The position numbers were made by a program, and so were the translations under genes. A stretch of 64,000 nt of DNA, taken from contig JALCQR010000001.1 in assembly GCA_022651385.1 (NCBI GenBank), forward strand, positions 288,589 through 352,588. Direction: 5' to 3'. The DNA comes from Clostridia bacterium (GTDB lineage: Bacteria > Bacillota > Clostridia > Lachnospirales > Anaerotignaceae). The notes under the pieces were generated by a model. That model made no database searches, was not told where the DNA came from, and worked only from the letters and a program-made list of their open reading frames with translations. This document shows, piece by piece, positions 55,210 to 61,285 of this stretch (positions within the stretch are counted from its first letter, which is position 1; every line of letters begins with the position of its first letter).

Positions 55210-55238
55210 TTGACATTTAATATTAAGTTAGCTATAAT
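55210..55238 (+). promoter_or_regulatory. Consensus promoter of the DUF3793-flavodoxin operon with embedded operator
   Basis: TTGACA at 55210-55215, a 17-nt spacer and TATAAT at 55233-55238. The element TTAAGTTAGCTATA (55223-55236) overlaps the -10, so a bound protein would repress. The TTAGCTA core loosely resembles DtxR-family boxes. Confidence 0.75.
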
Positions 55239-55275
55239 TAATATTGGTTAGATAATGCTAATAAAAGGAGAAAAT

Positions 55276-55893
55276 ATGAGTAAAGAAGTATTTGATATTG
55301 TGAGAAGTATGGATTTAAAAAAAGTTGAGACACAGTTGGCTTTGCAATGTGCACCTATTATTACCGGATTAAAAATATCAAACCTGCTAATTATACAAAA
55401 TGAAAATTTTGCTATTGTAAAAGACATATTTGACAATACAAAAATAAAATATTTGGTATTACTTATTACGGAAAATAAAACAACGCTTTTACTATATAAG
55501 GAAGACAAATTAGATTTGTTTCTTTCAGAAAAGCGTGTAAGGAAATTAATGAATAGAATTGGGTATAGCAAATGTAATCTTAAATATATGCTTACATTAT
55601 TTCAGAGACGTTATGAGTGTTATTGGAAAAAAGGAGGTGAGTTTCCACATGAAATGGGACTATTTTTGGGATATCCAATAGAAGATGTATTTGGATTTAT
55701 TAAAAATAGAGGCAAAAATTTTCTGTATGCAGGTTATTGGAAAGTGTATGACAATCTTCAGGATAAAGTGAAGCTGTTTGAAAAATATGAACAAGCTAAG
55801 ATAGCATTAATACAGTTGTTATCCCATGGCATAAGCATTAAAGACGCAATCGGCATGTACAGTGATAATATGCTACGTCAAGTAGCTGTATAG
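55276..55893 (+). CDS. DUF3793-family protein
   Basis: Encodes 205 aa, soluble. The pattern LALQCAPIITGLKISNLL at the start, LYKEDKLDLFL, and EFPHEMGLFLGYPIEDVFGFIKNRGKNFLYAGYWKVY fits the DUF3793 family of Clostridia, whose role is unknown but which is repeatedly paired with flavodoxin and iron-responsive promoters. ATG 55276 follows AAAGGAG; the in-frame ATG 55255 does not. The flavodoxin gene begins 10 bp downstream. Confidence 0.8.
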   Translation: MSKEVFDIVRSMDLKKVETQLALQCAPIITGLKISNLLIIQNENFAIVKDIFDNTKIKYLVLLITENKTTLLLYKEDKLDLFLSEKRVRKLMNRIGYSKCNLKYMLTLFQRRYECYWKKGGEFPHEMGLFLGYPIEDVFGFIKNRGKNFLYAGYWKVYDNLQDKVKLFEKYEQAKIALIQLLSHGISIKDAIGMYSDNMLRQVAV

Positions 55894-55903
55894 GAGGAAA
55901 ATA

Positions 55904-56338
55904 ATGAACAAAATCAGCGTAATTTATTGGTCACAGTCAGGAAACACGAAAGCAATGGCAGAGGCAATTGGCGAAGGCATTAAAGAGGCTGGAAAAGAAG
56001 CTGAAGTAATTGATGTAAGCCAAGTATCATTGGAAAAAATCAAAAATGAGGCTGCGTTTGCTCTTGGCTGCCCTGCTATGGGGGATGAAGTTTTAGAAGA
56101 ATCTGAAATGGAGCCATTTGTTGAAGAGATTGAAAAATACACATCAGGCAAATCAATTGCTTTATTTGGCTCATACGGCTGGGGAGACGGAAAATGGATG
56201 AGAGACTGGACGGAAAGAATGATAAATGACGGAGCAAAAATTGTTAATGGAGAAGGACTGATTTGCCAAGATACTCCCGACAATGAGGCTATTGATGAGT
56301 ATAAAAATCTTGGAAAGCAATTAGCTAAAATTGGATAA
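55904..56338 (+). CDS. Flavodoxin
   Basis: Encodes 144 aa. YWSQSGNTKAMAEAIGEGI is the FMN phosphate loop; ALGCPAMGDEVLEESEMEPF and LFGSYGWGDGKWMRDW provide the isoalloxazine loops of short-chain flavodoxins. It carries electrons at low potential, often replacing ferredoxin under iron limitation. Co-transcribed with the DUF3793 gene. Confidence 0.95.
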   Translation: MNKISVIYWSQSGNTKAMAEAIGEGIKEAGKEAEVIDVSQVSLEKIKNEAAFALGCPAMGDEVLEESEMEPFVEEIEKYTSGKSIALFGSYGWGDGKWMRDWTERMINDGAKIVNGEGLICQDTPDNEAIDEYKNLGKQLAKIG

Positions 56339-56370
56339 ACCAAAATTTAGATTTATATAAATACTTTTTC

Positions 56371-56414
56371 CTCTTTGCTGTTGTATTACCATACAAGTGA
56401 AGAGAAATTTTTTT
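56371..56414 (+). terminator. Terminator after flavodoxin
   Basis: CTCTTTGCT paired with AGTGAAGAG (two G-U pairs), followed by a T-run at 56408-56414. Confidence 0.65.
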
Positions 56415-56446
56415 GTTGCAATTATATACTCAGGAGATAAAATCTC

Positions 56447-56495
56447 TTGACAAAACTAATGACGTTAGTTATTATAAAACTAATGACATTAGTTT
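56447..56495 (+). promoter_or_regulatory. tetR-tauE promoter with two palindromic operators
   Basis: TTGACA at 56447-56452, 17-nt spacer, TATTAT at 56470-56475. Operator 1, AACTAA-TGACG-TTAGTT (56454-56470), fills the spacer. Operator 2, AAACTAAT-GAC-ATTAGTTT (56477-56495), with perfect 8-bp arms, covers the start-site region. Their centres are 24 bp apart. Binding of the TetR protein encoded 12 bp downstream would shut the promoter. Confidence 0.82.
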
Positions 56496-56506
56496 AGGAG
56501 GCAATT

Positions 56507-57082
56507 ATGAGCAGAAAAGGATTATCATCTGAAATTATATTAAATACTGCTGCCGATTTGATTTCTGAACGCGGAGAGGATAATTTTTCAATGCGTGAAC
56601 TGGCTGAGAGATTGGGAATAAAGACATCTTCACTTTATAATCACACAGCAAGTATGCAGGAGTTATTAGCTGATGTAGGAAAAGCAGCAATCTCAAATTT
56701 AAACAAAGCTCTTGAAAAGGCTGTTTCAGAGAAAAAAGGAAAAGATTCACTAATGGCTATGGCAATTGCTTACCGCAGTTTTGCAAAACATAATCCGGAG
56801 CTTTACAAAATGATTCTGAGTATACCGTCTATCAATAATAAAACGTTATCAGATTGCGGACATATTCTTGTAAATGAGCTTTATGATTTGCTTGAGCCAT
56901 ACATCGCAGCTTATGAAGAACGTGTACATTTTGCAAGAGCATTTAGGAGTGCCATGCATGGATTTATTTCGCTTGAGCATGCTGATTTTTTTAGGAATCA
57001 GATATCTGCAGATGACAGTTACATGAATATGGTTAAAATTTTATTAAGTACGCTTACAGAAAGGGAGGATATATCATGCTAA
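56507..57082 (+). CDS. TetR-family transcription regulator with TetR_C-like domain
   Basis: Encodes 191 aa. The N-terminal helix-turn-helix (about 8-52) contains ERGEDNFSMRELAERLGIKTSSLYNHTASMQELL; the C-terminal part with AYRSFAKHNPELYKMILS and FRSAMHGFISLEHADFF matches TetR_C_33-like ligand domains. It overlaps the permease gene by 7 bp and has twin operators in its promoter, so it most likely represses its own operon. Confidence 0.9.
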   Translation: MSRKGLSSEIILNTAADLISERGEDNFSMRELAERLGIKTSSLYNHTASMQELLADVGKAAISNLNKALEKAVSEKKGKDSLMAMAIAYRSFAKHNPELYKMILSIPSINNKTLSDCGHILVNELYDLLEPYIAAYEERVHFARAFRSAMHGFISLEHADFFRNQISADDSYMNMVKILLSTLTEREDISC

Positions 57083-57846
57083 GATATATTGCTTTGCCAA
57101 TTGTAGGATTTGTTGTAGGGCTTTTGGTTATATCTCTTGGCGGTGGCGGAGGTGCTGTTTATGTAGGAATATTAACTGCATTTTTTGGCATTTCTCCTGC
57201 AATTGCTGCCTCTACTTCTCTTGCAACAATTATACCAACTTCCGCCGTGGGCACATACAGCCATTGGAAAGCCGGAAACGTCAATTTCAAGTATGGGTTT
57301 ACAATGCTTATAGGAGGTGTTATAGGATGTGTTACTGGTTCCTTTTGCTCAAGACTGCTGTCACAGAGCTTCTATAATAAACTAACCGGTGTAATTTTAC
57401 TTCTACTTTGTGTTCAAATGTTTATTTCATTTTTAAATAAAAGAAAACATCCTGAAAATACAGAAATTGTCAAAGGAAAAAAATCAGATACTGTCAAAGC
57501 TGTAATATTCGGGATGCTTGGCGGAGCAATGGCCGGGCTTATTGGATTAAGCGGAGGTGCGCCTATTATTGCAGGGCTTTCTATTTTGGGATGCAGAGCA
57601 TTGGAAACGGTAGGTACATCCATACTGGTTTTATTTGGCATATCAGTTGTTGGTTTTTTGTTACATCTTGGACTCGGAAATGTTGAATGGGGACTTGTAG
57701 GACTATTGCTTATTGGCACTGTTACTGGAGCATTTATAGGGCCTATTATTCTTAAGCATATTGATAAAAAGAAATTGGAAAAAGCATTACAGCCTATTTT
57801 ATTAGTTATGCTTACAATTATGGGAGTTATATTGCTATTTAAGTAA
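57076..57846 (+). CDS. TauE/SafE-family sulfite/anion exporter
   Basis: Encodes 256 aa with about eight membrane helices in two homologous halves. SLGGGGGAVYVGILTAFFGISPAIAASTSLATIIPTSAVG in the first half and GMLGGAMAGLIGLSGGAPIIAGLSILG in the second are typical. Members export sulfite, sulfoacetate or other small anions; the substrate here is not known. Translationally coupled to the TetR gene. Confidence 0.88.
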   Translation: MLRYIALPIVGFVVGLLVISLGGGGGAVYVGILTAFFGISPAIAASTSLATIIPTSAVGTYSHWKAGNVNFKYGFTMLIGGVIGCVTGSFCSRLLSQSFYNKLTGVILLLLCVQMFISFLNKRKHPENTEIVKGKKSDTVKAVIFGMLGGAMAGLIGLSGGAPIIAGLSILGCRALETVGTSILVLFGISVVGFLLHLGLGNVEWGLVGLLLIGTVTGAFIGPIILKHIDKKKLEKALQPILLVMLTIMGVILLFK

Positions 57847-57996
57847 AAAGATAAATATTAAAAATACTGCAAAGCTGTTTAACTTAAAAACATATATTTA
57901 AATCGAAGGATAATTGTATATCACAAATAAACAATATGGATATTTTTATTAAGTTTTGAAAGAATAAATTAAAAGTACAGCTTTGGAGGGTTAAAA

Positions 57997-58176
57997 ATGA
58001 AAAGACAAAAAACAAAGGAAGAGATTGAAAGGGAGAATCTTATATTTGAAATGGCCGACGAGCTTGGATTATCTGAGAAAATAGTAAAAGAAGGATTAAG
58101 AGGATTAACATCAAAAGAAAGCGGAAAAATAGGCGGGCTGATTTCTGCTAAAATCAGAAAAGAAAAGAAAAAATGA
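57997..58176 (+). CDS. Small acid-soluble spore protein, alpha/beta-type (short clostridial form)
   Basis: Encodes 59 aa, very Lys/Glu-rich. EMADELGLSEKIVKEG (residues 18-33) followed by LTSKESGKIGG (37-47) matches the two conserved blocks of alpha/beta-type SASPs, including ELGL and the SG(K/R)IGG motif that contacts DNA. In spores such proteins coat and protect DNA. A GGAGGG site lies 7 nt before the ATG. This is the clearest sign in the window that the organism sporulates. The gene is monocistronic. Confidence 0.82.
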   Translation: MKRQKTKEEIERENLIFEMADELGLSEKIVKEGLRGLTSKESGKIGGLISAKIRKEKKK

Positions 58177-58285
58177 TAAATTGTACTATTGAAATTAATG
58201 TAAATATAAGCAAATATTTATCAATATTTAGAAGCATTTTCAATGAAAAATCTGTAAGTTTTGGGGCTGAAAAACTAAAAAAGTG

Positions 58286-58339
58286 TTGACTTTTAATTTA
58301 AGATATAGTATTATAGCAACTGTGCCTGATGTCAGGCAC
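58286..58339 (+). promoter_or_regulatory. Promoter and leader hairpin of the Ser/Trp tRNA operon
   Basis: TTGACT at 58286-58291, a 17-nt spacer and TATTAT at 58309-58314. The transcript would begin at the perfect palindrome GTGCCTGATGTCAGGCAC (58322-58339), 15 bp before the first tRNA. Confidence 0.65.
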
Positions 58340-58354
58340 GCTTTTAAATAGCGT

Positions 58355-58443
58355 GGAGAGGTGTCCGAGTGGTTTAAGGAGCTGGTCTTGAAAACCAGTG
58401 ACTCCGCAAGGGGCCGTGGGTTCGAATCCCACCCTCTCCGCCA
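58355..58443 (+). tRNA. tRNA-Ser (anticodon TGA), copy 1
   Basis: Acceptor arms GGAGAGG/CCTCTCC, anticodon stem CTGGT/ACCAG around CTTGAAA giving TGA, a long variable arm (ACTCCGCAAGGGGC) and T arm GGTTCGAATCC. Encoded CCA at 58441-58443. Confidence 0.95.
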
Positions 58444-58471
58444 TTTTTATGACTAATTTAATATTTATTCT

Positions 58472-58560
<89 letters not shown>

Positions 58561-58586
58561 TTAAAAAACGAAGTAAAGCATCTTGT

Positions 58587-58675
58587 GGAGAAGTACCCAA
58601 GTGGTTGAAGGGGCTCCCCTGGAAAGGGAGTAGGTCGTTAATAGCGGCGCGTGGGTTCAAATCCCACTTTCTCCG
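58587..58675 (+). tRNA. tRNA-Ser (anticodon GGA)
   Basis: Acceptor arms GGAGAAG/TTTCTCC (one G-U), anticodon stem CTCCC/GGGAG around CTGGAAA giving GGA, a long variable arm and T arm GGTTCAAATCC. CCA is not encoded. Confidence 0.94.
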
Positions 58676-58691
58676 TTTGTATCATTGCTAT

Positions 58692-58764
58692 AGGGGTATA
58701 GTTCAGTTGGTAGAACGTTGGTCTCCAAAACCAAATGTCGAGAGTTCGAGTCTTTCTGCCCCTG
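58692..58764 (+). tRNA. tRNA-Trp (anticodon CCA)
   Basis: Acceptor arms AGGGGTA/TGCCCCT, anticodon stem TTGGT/ACCAA around CTCCAAA giving CCA, T arm AGTTCGAGTCT. Discriminator G, as for tRNA-Trp. 3' CCA is not encoded. Confidence 0.94.
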
Positions 58765-58771
58765 TTATTTA

Positions 58772-58818
58772 AAAATCGCTGAATACCTTGATTTTACAAG
58801 GGTTTGGCGATTTTTTTA
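58772..58818 (+). terminator. Terminator of the Ser/Trp tRNA operon
   Basis: AAATCGC / GCGATTT outer stem with an inner CCTTG/CAAGG hairpin, followed by a T-run, 8 bp after tRNA-Trp. Confidence 0.8.
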
Positions 58819-59169
58819 TTGCGAATATGACCTTAGGTATCCCAAAATTTGTATTGAATTGCTGTTTTTGCATATAAGAATAGTCAAAAAAGTAGTCAAA
58901 GTATTGCTAAAAATTAATTAAGTTTTTCAGAGCTCATTATACAAAAAAATTATGATAATAGGTGTACTGCTAAACGACGGCACAACAAAAAGAAGTACAT
59001 CAATAGAAATTGGTTACATGACTGGTTGACACTATAAACGTACACACTTATAGGTGTAACTTAGTGCTTTAAAACTAATTTATACTTGTTTAAACCTAAC
59101 ATTATAATAAAACGTAAATTCAATCATATAATAAATTGAAAAGTTCTTTTATTTTGAAAGGAGTTTATA
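58819..59169. other. Intergenic region between tRNA-Trp and the amidase gene
   Basis: About 350 bp without a credible gene. It contains two TAGTCAAA copies 12 bp apart (58881-58888 and 58893-58900), a weak promoter-like TTGACA (59026) with TATAGG (59049), an inverted repeat TACAC/GTGTA (59041-59058), and CATATAATA at 59125-59133, which fits the sigma-K -10 pattern CATAnnnTA 36 bp before the amidase ATG. Confidence 0.5.
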
Positions 59170-59736
59170 ATGGCTATAAAAATATTCATCGACCAGGGAC
59201 ACAATCCTGTCAACCCAAACGCAGGTGCAGAAGCTTTCGGATACAGGGAACAGGATATTAATTACGAGGTTGGAGTAAGGCTGGCAGCTCTTCTTGACGC
59301 TGATCCAAACTTTGAAGCGAAACTATCCAGAAATTCTCCTACAGAACAATTAGGCACAAGTACTTCAACAAGTTTACAAACGAGGGTTAATATGGCTAAT
59401 GAATGGGGAGCTGACTTTTTTATAAGCCTCCATTGCAATTACAATGATAATCCGGCAATAAGCGGAAGTGAAGCGTATGTATATAGCTTATACAGTGAAG
59501 CTTATAATATGGCATATCAGATTTTATTAGGACTTTATTATTTTACACAGCTGACGAACAGAGGCATTATGGAAAATCAAAGACTATATGTATTAAGAGC
59601 AACAGATATGCCGTCTGTATTAGTAGAAATGGGATATATGTCTAATCCGACGGATATAAAGCTGCTTACTACAGACCCTCAGAGTTTTGCAAAAGGCATA
59701 TATTATGGAATACGGTTTTATTATGGTGTAAAATAA
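59170..59736 (+). CDS. N-acetylmuramoyl-L-alanine amidase (Amidase_3), without signal peptide
   Basis: Encodes 188 aa, a bare catalytic domain: KIFIDQGHNP (zinc His), DFFISLHCNYN (zinc His) and SVLVEMGYMSNPTD (catalytic Glu). There is no signal peptide, wall-binding repeat or membrane helix. In spore formers, signal-less amidases such as CwlC lyse the mother cell; phage lysins can also look like this. Strong AAAGGAG site at 59157-59163. No phage genes lie around it, so I favour the sporulation role. Confidence 0.88.
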   Translation: MAIKIFIDQGHNPVNPNAGAEAFGYREQDINYEVGVRLAALLDADPNFEAKLSRNSPTEQLGTSTSTSLQTRVNMANEWGADFFISLHCNYNDNPAISGSEAYVYSLYSEAYNMAYQILLGLYYFTQLTNRGIMENQRLYVLRATDMPSVLVEMGYMSNPTDIKLLTTDPQSFAKGIYYGIRFYYGVK

Positions 59737-59769
59737 TTTAATTGCTACATACAAATTTAATTACACATA

Positions 59770-59809
59770 AAAAACAAATGGAAATCTTTTGGTTTCCGTT
59801 TGTTTTTTT
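59770..59809 (+). terminator. Terminator after the amidase gene
   Basis: AAACAAATGGAAA paired with TTTCCGTTTGTTT (one G-T mismatch region), followed by a T-run. Confidence 0.8.
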
Positions 59810-59844
59810 AAAAATATTTTATTTAGGCAAACATCTTTTTTGTA

Positions 59845-59878
59845 TAAAAAAACCGCCGAATTTTCGGCGGCTTTTTAA
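59845..59878 (-). terminator. Terminator of the minus-strand small gene (bidirectional)
   Basis: CCGCCGAA / TTCGGCGG with a 2-nt loop, flanked by an A-run on the left and T-run on the right, so it can act in both directions. It lies just past the stop of the gene at 59890. Confidence 0.85.
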
Positions 59879-59889
59879 AAAGATTAACT

Positions 59890-60075
59890 TTAGCGGCAAT
59901 TGTTTTTATTGTTTTTGTCGTTTTTCTTTTCCTGCTTTTCAGTATTGAGGTTATATTCCTCTGCAAATTCTGTTCTCTTTGTATTGCCCTGAGTACCTTG
60001 AGTACCTTTTCCATTGACCTTGATATTGCTCTTATCATTTTTCATATCGGTTTTCATATCATTTTTCTTGTCCAT
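59890..60075 (-). CDS. Small Lys/Asn-rich protein, possibly spore-related
   Basis: Encodes 61 aa, highly charged with no hydrophobic core (Met-Asp-Lys-Lys-Asn start, two DMK repeats, GTQGTQGN, then RTEFAEEYNLN and a Lys/Asn tail). AAAGGAG precedes ATG 60075 and a good terminator follows, so it is a real gene. The TEFAEE block resembles the (T)EFASE site cut by the germination protease in gamma-type spore proteins. That link is only suggestive. I do not otherwise recognise it. Confidence 0.6.
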   Translation of the reverse strand: MDKKNDMKTDMKNDKSNIKVNGKGTQGTQGNTKRTEFAEEYNLNTEKQEKKNDKNNKNNCR

Positions 60076-60155
60076 TTTAAACACAACTCCTTTGAAAGAT
60101 AAAAATAATGTTTGCAAGGAATAGTATTTTCTTTTTTAATATTTTTATTCGTTTT

Positions 60156-60428
60156 TTATTTTTCTAAATACACAGGAATAATTATCTGCTGACCTGACTT
60201 TATATTATCATTTTTCATGCCGTTAAAGTTTTTTATCTTTTCAACGTATTCGTATGTTTTTATATTGTCGTCGGAATATGTCCGGGCTATAGACCAAAGT
60301 GTATCACCGTTTACTATTTTATGTACTTCGTAATATTCGGTATACTTCTTTTCTGTATTACCAAAAGCAAACTTAAAAACGGCAATAACTGTTATTAAGG
60401 TAACAACTATAAAAACACTTTTTCTCAT
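60156..60428 (-). CDS. LysM-domain membrane protein, YneA-like SOS division inhibitor
   Basis: Encodes 90 aa. One N-terminal membrane segment (about 5-23) is followed by an external LysM domain (about 36-88: VHKIVNGDTLWSIARTYS and SGQQIIIPV). This is the layout of YneA, which blocks division during the SOS response. It is transcribed divergently from lexA, as in Bacillus, with LexA boxes between. ATG 60428 is preceded by GAGGAGG. Confidence 0.85.
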   Translation of the reverse strand: MRKSVFIVVTLITVIAVFKFAFGNTEKKYTEYYEVHKIVNGDTLWSIARTYSDDNIKTYEYVEKIKNFNGMKNDNIKSGQQIIIPVYLEK

Positions 60429-60442
60429 AATGTCTGCCTCCT

Positions 60443-60456
60443 CGAACAAATATTCC
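60443..60456. promoter_or_regulatory. LexA box 3 (weak), near the yneA start
   Basis: CGAAC-AAAT-ATTCC, related to the Gram-positive consensus CGAAC-N4-GTTCG with a G-to-A change in the right arm. Confidence 0.5.
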
Positions 60457-60469
60457 TAAATATGCCTTT

Positions 60470-60498
60470 AATATACACGAACAATTGTTCTTTGTCAA
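60470..60498 (-). promoter_or_regulatory. yneA-like gene promoter (minus strand)
   Basis: Reading the minus strand, TTGACA (60498-60493), a 17-nt spacer and TATATT (60475-60470). The best LexA box fills the spacer, so LexA would block this promoter. Confidence 0.75.
60478..60491. promoter_or_regulatory. LexA box 1 (strong)
   Basis: CGAAC-AATT-GTTCT. GAAC-N4-GTTC is a perfect inverted repeat that matches the Bacillus/Clostridium LexA box at nine of ten defined positions. Confidence 0.88.
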
Positions 60499-60516
60499 TA
60501 TGTTTTTTAAATTTAA

Positions 60517-60530
60517 CGAACATAGGTTTG
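60517..60530. promoter_or_regulatory. LexA box 2, overlapping the lexA promoter
   Basis: CGAAC-ATAG-GTTTG, a nine-of-ten match to the consensus. Its right end overlaps the lexA -35 (60528-60533), as expected for autoregulation. Confidence 0.75.
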
Positions 60531-60556
60531 AATTTTATATTGATATGTGATATAAT
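60528..60556 (+). promoter_or_regulatory. lexA promoter
   Basis: TTGAAT at 60528-60533, a 17-nt spacer and TATAAT at 60551-60556; the transcript would have a leader of roughly 95 nt. Confidence 0.75.
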
Positions 60557-60655
60557 CAATTCGAATTGTTTGATAAAAATAGGCTACGCAGATGTTAAAC
60601 AAATTATGATACTTTTCAGAAAAATGACTATAATAAATTGTATTGGAGTGAGAGG

Positions 60656-61270
60656 ATGAGTGATTTATCCGTTAAACAGCAGCAGATACTTGATTTTCTG
60701 AAAAAAGAAGTGCGTGAAAAAGGTTATCCGCCTTCAGTTCGCGAAATATGTGACGCAACAGGTTTGAAATCAACTTCTACTGTTCATGGGCATTTGGCAA
60801 GGCTTGAAAAAAAAGGCTATATAAGACGTGATGCAACAAAACCGCGTGCAATAGAAATTCTTGATAACGAACCGGTTTATGTTTCGGACCAAAAAACGGC
60901 AAGTATCCCTATTGTTGGTACGATTACCGCCGGAACACCTATACTTGCTGTTGAAAATATTGAAGATACATTTACTTTGCCGGCACAGTATGTGACAAGT
61001 GAAAACATGTTTATGCTTAGAGTGCGTGGTGAAAGTATGATAGACGCAGGTATTTTCGACAGAGATCTTATACTTGTAAAACCACAGCAGACAGCTGATA
61101 ACGGTGATATTGTTGTTGCGCTTATAGACGGAGAATATGCCACAGTAAAAAGATATTTTAAAGAAAATGGACATATAAGACTCCAGCCTGAAAATACCAG
61201 TATGTCGCCTATAATTGTTGAAAACTGTATTGTGCTTGGTAAAGTTACAGGGCTTTTCAGAAAATTTTGA
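60656..61270 (+). CDS. lexA: LexA SOS repressor
   Basis: Encodes 204 aa. The N-terminal winged helix (1-65; [25 protein letters not shown]) is followed by the self-cleavage domain: Ala92-Gly93 cleavage site in GTITAGTP, Ser127 in RGESM and Lys165 in YATVKR as the catalytic dyad. ATG 60656 has GGAG 7 nt upstream. It represses itself and the divergent yneA-like gene through the boxes between them. nadE follows 15 bp later, perhaps partly co-transcribed. Confidence 0.97.
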   Translation: MSDLSVKQQQILDFLKKEVREKGYPPSVREICDATGLKSTSTVHGHLARLEKKGYIRRDATKPRAIEILDNEPVYVSDQKTASIPIVGTITAGTPILAVENIEDTFTLPAQYVTSENMFMLRVRGESMIDAGIFDRDLILVKPQQTADNGDIVVALIDGEYATVKRYFKENGHIRLQPENTSMSPIIVENCIVLGKVTGLFRKF

Positions 61271-61285
61271 CAGGAGTTGTGAGGT

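Noticed and set aside
58953..59030. Short frame beginning with ATG 58953
   Set aside because: 25 codons, no ribosome-binding site and no resemblance to a known protein.
59170..59736. Amidase considered as a prophage endolysin
   Set aside because: No holin, integrase, structural or other phage gene is nearby, and the neighbours are spore and housekeeping genes.
59742..59948. 68-codon plus-strand frame after the amidase
   Set aside because: It runs across two terminators and the end of a minus-strand gene and has no ribosome site.
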